From: CAZIKF01 sp964539825
Lineage (GTDB): Bacteria; Muiribacteriota; UBA6191
DNA length: 64,000 nucleotides
Assembly: GCA_964539825.1 (NCBI GenBank)
Contig: CAZIKF010000004.1
Coordinates: 101,715-165,714, forward strand
Direction of reading: 5' to 3'
The notes beneath the pieces are model-generated. The model was not told the origin of the DNA. It did not search any database and worked only from the letters and a program-made list of their open reading frames with translations. This document shows, one piece after another, positions 46,001-55,700 of the stretch (position 1 is the first letter of the stretch; every line of letters begins with the position of its first letter). The translations under genes were made by a program, and so were the position numbers.

Positions 46001-47228
46001 TGTAACATCCTCCCCTCCGCGCCATAAGGTCCCAGAGCCGGTGAAAGGGGCAGTACCTACTGCCAGGAATCGAACAAAGCCGGTAGGACTTGAGCGTCAG
46101 GGGGATGTAGCTCATAGAGCCACAAGCGGAAATCAGACAAATACGGGGGTAAAAATGTCTCAAAACGATCAAGCATTTCGGGAAATGGGGGAATTTCACC
46201 GGTATCGCATGAAGATGCTGGAAGTCCATGAGCAGTTTCTGCAAACCCAGACCGAGGCAAACCGACTTTACGAAAAAATGCTGTTTGGAGACAACTTGCA
46301 GGAGACTCCTGTCCCCTTGCGAGACTCTCAGCCTGCTTATACCCTTCAGGCTCCGCCCGCTATGCCCCAGCCCCAACCTGTGGCTCCAGTTGCCCCTACT
46401 GAAGCTCCAGTTCAGCAGGTTGCTCCAGTTCTGAATCGAGTCTCCGAGGATAGAGCTCCGGAATCAATTCCCATCGCTCCAGAAAGGCCAGTTTCCATAG
46501 CTCCATCTTCAGCTCAACCCTCCCCTCTTGAGGCCGTTTCAGCCCACAAAGTACATAATGGGTCCCTGCTATCTTCGATGTTTCAGAAAAAGCCAACTGA
46601 GGAGAATTCAGTTCAGGATTCTCAAAGTGCAGATGCAAACCTTGAGGATACCGTTCTTGGAATTCTTGCCGAAAAAACTGGATTCCCTAAGGAAATGCTT
46701 AACCTTGAGATGGATCTTGAATCCGATCTCGCAGTAGACAGCATCCGCCGCGTAGAGATTCTCGGAGCAGTACAGGAGGCCTTTCCCTCCTCACCTAAGA
46801 TTGGCCCCTCAGACATGGGAGTTTTAAAGACCATAGCTGATATGTGTTCCCATCTGAGGGCAAGTGAAACAGCCAATCCTGAAATCGCTTCAGAAGAGAT
46901 TCCCACAGTAGAAAAAGCTGAAGAAACCGGGTCCACATTCGGGCATACTGAGATACTTAAGGAACTTCTTAAGGTGATTTCAGAGAAGACCGGCTTTCCT
47001 ATGGAAATGCTGAATCCTGATATGTGCCTGGAAGATGATCTGGCAGTGGATAGTATTCGAAGGGTTGAGATTCTAGGAGCCATACGGGAGAAATTCCCTA
47101 GTGCGCCTAAGATTGATCCTACCCAGATGGGAGTACTCAAGACCATTTCTGATCTCGTGGGACACCTCAGCGAATCTATGGATGATTTTCTGGGATCCGA
47201 TCCGAAAAAAAAAAGTCAGATGGCCTGA
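43059..47228 (+). CDS. pfaA: PfaA, N-terminal part: KS-AT-ACP-ACP (frame ends at A10 run)
   Basis: A 1389-codon frame: ketosynthase (about 1-460; Cys209 in DAACASAL, His in EAHGTGTRVGD and SQIGHAKACAG), malonyl acyltransferase (about 575-870; GQGSQYLGM, Ser675 in GHSFGELS), a coiled-coil/proline-rich linker (about 1035-1170), and two ACPs with phosphopantetheine sites Ser1228 and Ser1332, both in LAVDSIRRVEILGA. Only two ACPs are present, fewer than the four to nine typical of Pfa synthases. It stops eight codons after ten consecutive As, before the KR. The KR-DH half continues in the -1 frame, so this is a split PfaA rather than a naturally short one. Confidence 0.92.
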   Translation: MTSSRDIAVIGMGCLLPGARNVGEFWQNVLQQKDSITDIPATHWNVDDYYDPDPLVPDKSYCKRGGFLPSITFDPMAYGIAPKDLDVLDSAQLLGMVIARDALEDAGYLSEKDGRSFDRDRCSVILGTTSITELSTPLNMRLAYPTISKVLDAHGLNPKTRDSILSQYRSSFPVWQENSFPGVLGNVVSGRIASHLNLGGTNCVIDAACASALGALKMATDALISGSCDMAISGGVDTINNVFMYMCFSKTPAFSMEGMSRPFDEKSDGILIAEGVALTVLKRLDDAIRDGDRIYSVIEAVGSSSDGKSRSVYQPLSPGQSKAIRQAHDMAGIQPDDVELLEAHGTGTRVGDATELEGLHAVFGRPGEKQAWCALGSVKSQIGHAKACAGMAGLLKGVLSTYHKVLPGTINIDKPNPKLELEDSAFYLNTEPRPWISRRDIPRKAGVSAFGFGGTNFHVILSEYNADEYPAVASTTTEFFPFSAETPKELATLLKETLEILPRVRDLSSFARFVQHRVDSSLLTRACLVANSIEELTRRFKALSEHLQTSPEATFSTSKGTYYLPGKEFEEAKVGLVFPGQGSQYLGMMRSLYLTSPKVQKLLNEMDELRKERGLEMITELIWPVREFLDSRKSEIQERLKRTDHAQASAAFAHLATSTYLKEAGLKPDAVAGHSFGELSALHFSGAVDYSTYLDLAWERGRVMEEASRSGDGSMLAVIGDIKKVKEVFQNFLSGKNSNLVMANENSPNQVVLSGLKSELQSIQEVLEEEGLRTKSIPVGAAFHSPLMEGAASHWKSYLADLKIQSPALPVYSCSDGNPYPQEAQRILDTLGSQLRNPVLFQQQIESMYSDGIRIFVEAGPGRVCCHLISEILGDRPHVVLESDGGVQGNEISTWSSLSYLSHSLAQLFAMGKLDLQPAALGEEIVEFPEKQKVSPASIQLNGANYLRPETKEAPYGEAEHPIEKLDSTNGLKDLQNQPVGVTSSPPRHKVPEPVKGAVPTARNRTKPVGLERQGDVAHRATSGNQTNTGVKMSQNDQAFREMGEFHRYRMKMLEVHEQFLQTQTEANRLYEKMLFGDNLQETPVPLRDSQPAYTLQAPPAMPQPQPVAPVAPTEAPVQQVAPVLNRVSEDRAPESIPIAPERPVSIAPSSAQPSPLEAVSAHKVHNGSLLSSMFQKKPTEENSVQDSQSADANLEDTVLGILAEKTGFPKEMLNLEMDLESDLAVDSIRRVEILGAVQEAFPSSPKIGPSDMGVLKTIADMCSHLRASETANPEIASEEIPTVEKAEETGSTFGHTEILKELLKVISEKTGFPMEMLNPDMCLEDDLAVDSIRRVEILGAIREKFPSAPKIDPTQMGVLKTISDLVGHLSESMDDFLGSDPKKKSQMA
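47205..47214 (+). other. A10 homopolymer frameshift site in pfaA
   Basis: Ten adenines between the second ACP and the KR domain. The frame of the downstream part is open on both sides of the run, so a single extra A joins 43059-49723 into one 2221-codon frame. Long A runs are classic sites of polymerase slippage, -1 ribosomal slippage and sequencing error. Confidence 0.9.
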
Positions 47229-47401
47229 ATCACCCAAAGCCCAGTTCTGAGCAGCCGGTCCCAATCGATAGCCCGGTTGGACGATATATTTCAACTCTCC
47301 GTCAGCTCGGTTCGCCAATTTCCGCTGAAGAGATCTCCCAGCCCCGCAAGATTCTCCTGATTGAAGATCAGCTAGGGGTTTCCCAGGTTTTTCAATCCAT
47401 T

Positions 47402-49723
47402 TTGGAGGAAAGAGGAATCAAGGTTCATAGGACCCGTCTGCAAACTGAGAGCGCTGAAACTAGCGGGGGATTAAGGTGCTGCGGTGTGGAGGAATTTTTT
47501 GAAGATTTGGGGAGACTGGATTCGGATTTTGACGCCATCGTTCAGCTTGATCCCCTGCAGAACAGTAAATCCTTATTAGCCCAGACACCTGAGGAGCGTG
47601 AAAAACTCCTCAGGACTCAGATTCACGGAACCTTGTTTCTTATGCAGGCACTGCATCGTAGACTTCAGTCTCCACCAGATAGGCCTCTGAGATTTCTCAG
47701 CGCTACGCTCCGTGGTGGTCATTTTGGACTGAGTCCATCCGCACCATTTTCAGAAATTCAGGGAGGGATCGTGGGACTTGTTCGCACCCTCGCCCTCGAA
47801 GTGCCGGAAATTTCAAGCCGGGTTGTTGATTTTGATGGAGAATGGAACCGAAACGCCATGGCGCAGGCTTTGCTAAACGAACTACTTAGTGATTCGGCAC
47901 CAGTTGAAGTTGGCTATAAAGATGGGCAGAGATGGACACAAATCGCGATGAAGCAACCCCTTACGGAGCCCCTGACTGAATCAGCGGCACTAGACTCCAA
48001 AGATGTGATCTTAGTTTCCGGCGGAGCCAGGGGTGTAACTCCCCACCTCCTCGAGAAGCTTGCTGCCGCAGTACCAGCAACCTACCTTCTTATTGGCCGA
48101 AGTACCCATAAAATTCCCCCAGAAGTAGCGGCAGTCCCCGAGGTTTTGGATATTGAGGATCCGGGGAAGCTGAAATCAAGGCTATTTCAGGAACTTTCCG
48201 CACGCGGAGATGCGCCTACTCCCAGGGAATTACAGAATCTGGCCTGGAAAATTCAGTCCTACCTTGAAATTGAAAAGAACCTCGTTCGACTGAGGGCTAC
48301 CGGGGCCACTATAGATTACCTGTCACTGGACATTACAGATGCGTCATCGGTGGAATCCGGACTTGCTGCAGTCCAAAGTAAATACGGCTCCATTACGGGC
48401 CTTATACATGCCGCTGGAGTACTCCATGATGGTCGTATCGAGACCAAATCACAAGCGGAGCTGGATTCGGTACTGGCACCTAAGTTAATGGGACTGCTTT
48501 CCATCCTGGATACAGAAGTTTCAAAATCACTGCGTTTTGTCTGCCTGTTCTCTTCGGTAGCCGGACGCTTTGGCAACCCTGGTCAAGCGGATTATGCCGC
48601 CGCTAACCAGATACTCAGTCACCTTGCGATTTCCCGTGGCGGTAACGATTCTTCCTGTCGTTGGATTGCCCTGGACTGGGGTGCCCTTGACGGCGGCATG
48701 GTGACCGAGGAGATAGCCCGGGCATTTCGAGCCAGAGGAATTGAATTATTACCCCTGGAAGATGCCGCAAATGCCTTCTGCAACGAATTACTTGGAATTC
48801 CAACACAGCAGCATGAGATCATCCTGGCTCCCTCAAGCTCACCAACCCTGGGAGTGGAAGATCGGTTCGAGATTTTTCCAGTTGAATGGGACCAGAAAAT
48901 CTCCATCCATGACCACTTCTACCTCAAAGATCACGTCCTGGCGGAACCGGTTCTTCCCATGTCAATGGGATTGGATCTCATGGTTCATGCTGCCTTAAGA
49001 GTTTTTCCTTCTTTACACTTTCAAGCCCTTCATAACCTGAAGGTATTTCAGAAAATCTCCTTTGAGAAAGAGGAGCAGACCCTACGTTTTAGAATTACAC
49101 CCCAGGAGGCTCAAGAGAATCTAAGGGCGATTGTGGAGATTCTTGTTAAGGGTGATCCGGAAGGAAGACCACGCTATCGAGGAATTGTGGAGATGGGGAC
49201 CCAGAGTATGAAACCGCCAACCCTTAAGGTGCCGGAAGAACTTGGAACCAAGGAACTTGGTCTGAGTATGGATGAACTTTATGATCGCTATCTTTTTCAC
49301 GGGAAGAGTTTACGCTGTCTCAAAGAGATTAGAGGACATTCGGAGTTTGGCATTGAAGCTCTCATCGAAACTTCCCGGCCGGAGGATTTGATTCAGTCAC
49401 CGGGAATTTGCTCCTGGAATTGTGATCCGCGAGTCCTTGATGGGATGGCTCAGATGGGATTGATATGGCTGGGGACGCACCAGGGTTGTATAGGAATTCC
49501 CCAGGGTCTTGGTAAATATACCCAATATGCCCCTTTTCCTGATGACCCCGTAAGGTGTTATGTCCAAATTGCAGAAATAGCGACTCAAAAGTCTATTGCC
49601 TTGATGGATTTCTGGATTTTTTCCAAGGACTCCCAGGTTCTGGCTCATGGTCAAGGGTGGGAAGCAGTTTTCCACGAAAACTTGAACTCGTATACCACCC
49701 GTGGAAAGCGAATGACTCAATGA
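47402..49723 (+). CDS. pfaA: PfaA, C-terminal part: KR-DH
   Basis: The frame has no ATG, GTG or TTG between the A10 run and a TTG at 47402, which lies inside the domain and lacks a ribosome-binding site. The upstream part of this frame encodes SQPRKILLIEDQLGVSQVF, the expected start of the KR pseudo-domain. Then come the KR cofactor site (VSGGARGVTPHLLEKL), IHAAGVLHDGRIE and catalytic FSSVAGRFGNPGQADYAAANQ, and a PKS-type dehydratase double hot-dog (HDHFYLKDHVLAEPVLPMSMG, about 48905-49700). It should form the C-terminus of one PfaA polypeptide. The last bases overlap pfaC (ATGA). Confidence 0.88.
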   Translation: MEERGIKVHRTRLQTESAETSGGLRCCGVEEFFEDLGRLDSDFDAIVQLDPLQNSKSLLAQTPEEREKLLRTQIHGTLFLMQALHRRLQSPPDRPLRFLSATLRGGHFGLSPSAPFSEIQGGIVGLVRTLALEVPEISSRVVDFDGEWNRNAMAQALLNELLSDSAPVEVGYKDGQRWTQIAMKQPLTEPLTESAALDSKDVILVSGGARGVTPHLLEKLAAAVPATYLLIGRSTHKIPPEVAAVPEVLDIEDPGKLKSRLFQELSARGDAPTPRELQNLAWKIQSYLEIEKNLVRLRATGATIDYLSLDITDASSVESGLAAVQSKYGSITGLIHAAGVLHDGRIETKSQAELDSVLAPKLMGLLSILDTEVSKSLRFVCLFSSVAGRFGNPGQADYAAANQILSHLAISRGGNDSSCRWIALDWGALDGGMVTEEIARAFRARGIELLPLEDAANAFCNELLGIPTQQHEIILAPSSSPTLGVEDRFEIFPVEWDQKISIHDHFYLKDHVLAEPVLPMSMGLDLMVHAALRVFPSLHFQALHNLKVFQKISFEKEEQTLRFRITPQEAQENLRAIVEILVKGDPEGRPRYRGIVEMGTQSMKPPTLKVPEELGTKELGLSMDELYDRYLFHGKSLRCLKEIRGHSEFGIEALIETSRPEDLIQSPGICSWNCDPRVLDGMAQMGLIWLGTHQGCIGIPQGLGKYTQYAPFPDDPVRCYVQIAEIATQKSIALMDFWIFSKDSQVLAHGQGWEAVFHENLNSYTTRGKRMTQ

Positions 49724-52700
49724 AGCAGGAACCTATCGCTGTGATAGGGTTCTCTTGCCTTTTTCCGGGAGCCCAAGATCCCTCCCAATACTGGGATCTC
49801 ATCGAGTCTCGAAGACATTCCTTTCAAGAAGTCAGCCCTGGCCGACTGGGAGTTGACCCACACCACATTTATTCGCCAAAGCAAGTGCCTGATCATACAG
49901 TCAGTACGACATGCGCCTGGCAGGATAAGCCCGTGGACCTGGGGGCTTTTGATAAAACTCTGCCCGAATTAAGAAATTGGGACCCTTATTACCAGTGGAC
50001 TTTCCATCTCTGCTCAAAAGCACTCTCTGATGCTCGCTGTGACAGGCAGGACCATTCTAGAAGCGGTCTGATCCTGGGCAACCTGGCATTTGCTACAGAA
50101 TCATCTGAGGGCCTTCTTGAAGAAGCCTTGATCCATATCCTTGAATCGGAAGTAAATTTTTTGGAAGGCCGGGAACTACCGACACGGAACTATCCGTATG
50201 CAGATGTAGACCTCCATCATAGCGCCAGACCGGCTCAGCTTTGCGGTAAATATTTTGGTTTTGGTCTTGATCCTTTTGCTATAGACGCCGCCTGTGCTTC
50301 CTCACTTTACGTAGTTGACCTCGCCTGTAGAAAACTATGGAGTGGAGAGGCCGACCTGATGGTTGCGATGGGGGTTAATCGAGCTGAAATGATCGCCATG
50401 CAGGTTGGATTTTCTCAACTCGGTGCCTACTCTCCGACCCATCGCTGCAAACCATTTGATAAGAACGCAGATGGTTTGGTAGTTGGTGAAGGCGGAGGAG
50501 CCCTCGTACTAAAGAAGCTCTCCGATGCTCTTGCCGCTGGTGATGAAATCCATTGTCTAATTATGGGTACCGGATTGTCCGGAGATGGTCAGGAGGGAGG
50601 ATTGCTTACCCCTTCCAGTAAGGGACAAATTCAGGCAATGCATTCCGCCTATAGTCTTACCGGAATTGATCCAGCGTCAATTGATTTACTGGAGTGCCAT
50701 GGTACCGGCACACCAGTGGGAGATTCAGTAGAACTGCAGTCCATTCGTTCCATATTTCAATCATCGAGAACCCGGGCTCTTGCAGTGGGATCAGTGAAGT
50801 CTATGGTTGGACATTGTCTCAGTTCAGCAGGAATGGCAAGCCTGATCAAAGTAATTCTGGCCATGAAAAAGCAATGTCTTCCACCAACCCTGATGGAATC
50901 ACCCTGCGCATTTTTGGAGGAAAACAAGGACTGGATTGAGCCAGTTAGATTGCCCCTTCCCTGGAATCGGCACAATGGCCCCCGAAGGGCTGGTGTCAGC
51001 GGCTTTGGATTTGGAGGAACGAATGCACATACCATTCTCCAGGAATGGGACTCTGAACTGGAGGAACCAGGCATCTTTCCTGGCTTCGCCCCTCCTGAAA
51101 AGGTGGCTATCGTCGCTATGGACTGCGAGGTTGGGACGATAAGCGGACTCTCTGAGCTACGTAGTGCACTAAGTTCGCAGGTAAGTATGGAAGACCAGGA
51201 TCTATCTTCCCACTGGCCATCTTGTACTTCAACCCGTCAACTTGAGGGATCACGGCACGCACATTTTCTCAAAGATCGAAAGATACCTATCGGACGTTTT
51301 CGCATGACTCCAAGAGAGATGGAGCATCTTTTGCCACAGCAATTGCTTATGCTTGAATTAGCAGATAGATGCATGCGGGAGAATCCACGGATCCAAAAAA
51401 CTCTTGATCCTGATAAAACAGGGGTTGTAATTGGGCTTAACTGGCATCCTCACCTTGCTAACCATACCATTCGCCTTAAAGCTGCCCGATCTCTCTCCCT
51501 TCTCCTTGATCGGCTCAATCGAAAATGCTCACAGGCCCAGTGGGAGGAGTTGCTGGAGGAGTATAAGAACCTGGTAAGCTCTCCAGTCATTGCTGAAGAT
51601 GTAATTGGGGATATTCCTAATTTTCCTGCCAATCGCATTTCCACGGAATTTGATTTAAAAGGTCCTTCCTTTGTCGTATTTCAAGAGGAAAACTCTGGTT
51701 TAAAAGCCCTTGAAATAGCTCGAGCCTACCTACAAACATCAACTGTCGATACCATGATTGTAGGAGCTGTAGACCTTCCCCTTGAGATGAAATACGTCCT
51801 GGCAAACCAAAGAGAACTTCTACAAACTATCCCTTATAGCGAGGGTGGAGCCATCTTGATTCTCAAGCGGCTGGAGGATTCTCAGAAGTTAGATCTTAGT
51901 GCCTATGCCCAGGTTGAATCTTTAAGTTCATGCACCGGTTCGGGATTGTCAGCAGAGATAGAAACCCTGGTAGGTCAATTTCAGCCATCGCTGACCAGCA
52001 GCTTAAATCCAGCCCTGGACACACCGCTGTCCCTTGAGGAGAGAAATTCCTTTTCTCTTGATGACAGGTTAGGTTATGCGCGTGCAGCCCAGGGACTTCT
52101 AGGAATCATCTCAGCTTCCCTGATGATAGCCCAGAGATGGATTCCCCTGCCAGGCTCCAGTTCCTCTGAAACAGATTCCAAGATCTTGCCATGGTTAAGG
52201 GACAGTGAAGATTCAGTGCGCAGAATTCTGCTTCACGGCTCAACCAGGGAGGACTACCATCAGGTCCTGATCCTTGGTGACACAGGGCAGTTTGCGAAAG
52301 TGGAAGCGGTTTCTGGTGAACCGGTTCTTTCTCTATATGCTGGAAAGACCCATCGAGATCTGTCAGAAGCCCTGCTGAGCGGGAACCGCATTTATGATAC
52401 CCGTAATCTAGATCCCGGCTTAAAAATTCTTTCAGTGGTTTCAAAGAGCCATGCTGAATTAGAGAGCAGAACCCGGGAGGCTATTGGTTATCTGCGGGAG
52501 GACCCGGACCAGATTCTGGATCCTAATGGAACCTATTATTTAAAGAGTCCTTTATACAAACCAGGTTCACTTGCCGTAGTTTACCCAGGATTTGGGAATA
52601 TCTACCCCGGTATGGGACGTTCACTACTCTCCCGGTTTCCCCATCTGATTCATTCTCTTGAGAGGCGGACTGATCATGCCAGAACTCTCAGTGCAAGCGA

Positions 52701-55700
52701 TGTTCTCTGGCAAGCTGATAATCCGGATCTCTACTCTATGTCAGTGATGGAGATTTCCACAGCAACGACTTTTCTCTCCTGTGTATTGACCCGTTTGTTT
52801 CTAGATACCTACCAACTCAAACCCGATCACGTAATCGGATTTAGCGGCGGTGAAATCAATTCCCTGTGTGCTCTCGATCTGTGGGACATGAACCATTACT
52901 TTGAGGATGCCAAAAGATCCCCTCTCTTTAGCAATATAGCTTGTGGTGAATTTCAGGCCCTCCCGGATCATTTGCGAGGGCAGAGTCCTGTAGATTGGCG
53001 CACATTCCTCATCCAGGCTGAGGAGACGGAAATTCAAAATGCCCTGCAAGGTAAAGAAGGTGTTTATCTCCTGATGGTGAATGCTCCGGGCGAGTGCATG
53101 ATTGGAGGGTTGAATGCAGCCTGCGAAGAATTTCTAGCCCGCTCTGGATTAGAGAATCGACGCATTCCAATGCCGCAGATTTACCATAGTGAACTCTTAG
53201 CTCCTTTTAAAGACGAACTATTTGAGCTCTGGGATCGTGAATTTAAGGACCCGGGAGATCTTGTATTCCACTCCCATGCGCGGGCAAAATCCTATCGGGC
53301 AGATCGCTCTGAAATTGCCAGGTCCCTGGTGGAAACCTGTACTAGCTGTGTGAGGTTTGAACCTGTTGTTGAGAAAGCCTATGAGGATGGTGTCAGGGTG
53401 TTCCTGGAATTGGGACCCAATTCATCGGTATCCCGCTATATTCAAAAGATTCTCAAAGACAGACCCCATCTCACAGTCGCAGTGAATCTAAAGGAGCGCT
53501 CTGAACTTTTGCAGCTTGCCCACGGGCTGGGAATTCTTGCCTCCCAGGGTGTAGGACTGGATCTCTGTGAATTTCAAAATTCTTTAATGGAGGTATCCTC
53601 AAAAGAGGAAACCGGGAGTTTCCTCACCCTTCCCATCAGTTCGAAGCAGGAAGGCCGCGACATCCTAGAATTCTCAAAACACATTGCAGCCCTGCCCAGC
53701 ATGGATCTACCTCAAGTGGCCGCGGAAGTAGGGCAAGCCCCTGAAGATGATCAGCCCTCACCTCGGCCACAGCCCGATTCGCAAAGAGAAAATATGAGGC
53801 GTGATTTTTTTGAAGCACAGACTAAACTCACAGAACTACACCAGAACTTTTTGAAGGAACAAGAATTTCTTCTTCAGCTTGAGTCCGGTGCAGTCCCCGC
53901 GAGGGACACGTCAATAGAACGAGAGCCGCTTCCATCCTACTCGCTCGAGGCACCAGCCTTTGATCAGCAGGATATCCTAAATTTCGCACATGGAAAGATA
54001 GCCGATGTTTTTGGTCCCGAATTTGAGATCATCGATTCCTACCCGTTTCGTACAAGATTCCCTTCCCCTCCTTATTTGCTGGTTAGCCGGGTAACTGAAA
54101 TTGAAGGAAAATTACATGAATTTAAGCCCTCTCGAGTCGTCACGGAATTTGATGTTTCAGGAGATGAATGGTTTTTGGTAGACGGACGGGTACCCATTTC
54201 CGTATGCATAGAATCCGGCCAGGCCGATCTCTTTCTGATCAGCTACCTCGGGATCGATCATAAGGTAAAGGGAGAGCGAGTCTATCGACTCTTGGGAGCC
54301 GACTTTACTTTCTTTGATACTCCTCCCAAGGCACCATGTACCCTGCGTTATGAGATCCATATCACCTCTTTTGTTGAACACGAAGGAACCTGGTTATTCT
54401 TCTTTGAAGGGGTAGGAACCTGTTCTGGAAAACCCTTTATTCGCTGGGTTAATGGCTGTGCGGGATACTTCACACCTGAAGAACTTTTAGCGAAGTCAGC
54501 CACAAGCCAGCCAGAAATTCCACAAGCGCAGCAGTTATCGGGTTTCTCCCCAGTTCGAACCTGCTTAAAAACCTCCTTTGGGCAAGAGGAATTGAACAAA
54601 CTTGTAGCCGGGGATATCTATGGTTGTTTTGGAGAGGGATTTGAAGTTCCCTTTCCGGGCGGAAGCTCGTTATCCAGGACCATACCCCAATGGGCTAACC
54701 ACGATCTTCGAATGGTGGATGAGATCGAGGTGTTTCCATCAGGGGGAACCCACGGATGTGGATATCTTAAGGCCAAACTTAACCTGCGCGATGACCACTG
54801 GTATTTCACTTCCCATTTTGTGACCGATAATGTCATGCCGGGAACCCTGATGCTTGATGGATGTACCCAGGTACTGGATTTTTACCTCCTTTACTGCGGC
54901 CAGGGATTTCAGGCACGGGGAGGAAGATTTCAGCCGGTTCAAAACCAGGAGATCAAGGTGAAGTGCCGTGGACAAGTCATTCCTGGAATGAGAGATCTAA
55001 GCTATTTTATCAATATTCGCAGCGTTGAAAATGGATACAGACCAACAGTCATTGCAGATGCTCTACTTACTTCTGAGGGAAAGGAAATTGTACACATTGA
55101 AAATCTGGCAATGGAAGTGTTCTACGAGAGTGTGCCCGAGCTACCACCAGCGACAACCAGAGGGCACGATATATTTGGTCGTGAGGTCAGGGCAAATGAA
55201 GCTCAAATGCTACAGTTGACCATGGGGGCTCCATCGACGGTCTTTGGTGAAAGCTATAAAGAATTTGATACCAGCAGAAAGCTCTCTCGAATGCCGAATC
55301 CTCCTTTCTCCTGTATCACCCGTGTCATAGATCAACAAGGTACTCCAGGGGACTTTTCGCCAGGAGCCACCTTGCTGACGGAGATGGACCTCTATCACGA
55401 CGACTGGTTCTTTCAGAGCTCTTTTGGAATCCTCCCTTTTTGCATTCTCAGTGAGGCTCTATTGCAGCCCTGCGGATTACTAGCCCAGTTTCTTGAACAT
55501 GATCTTTGTAGCGATCATGATCGTTTCATTAGAAACCTATCCGGTAAAATGAAAGTTCACCGGGCGGTACCTAACACCACACGCAGGTTGATCTGCCAGG
55601 TTCAGTTGGAAAGTGCCACTCATTTGCCTGAAATTTTCCTGGTACAATATTCGGGCACAATAAGAGATGAAGAAGGGAACCTTATCGCAGAGGGAGAAGA

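Noticed and set aside
49555..49719. In-frame N-terminal extension of pfaC
   Set aside because: It lies within the end of the KR-DH frame; the ATG at 49720 overlaps that stop and begins exactly at the ketosynthase (MKQEPIAVIGFSCLFPG).
53128..53145. TTTCTAGCCCG inside pfaC resembling the dispersed repeat
   Set aside because: It is coding sequence (EEFLARS) and matches only the first 11 bases, so it is chance similarity.
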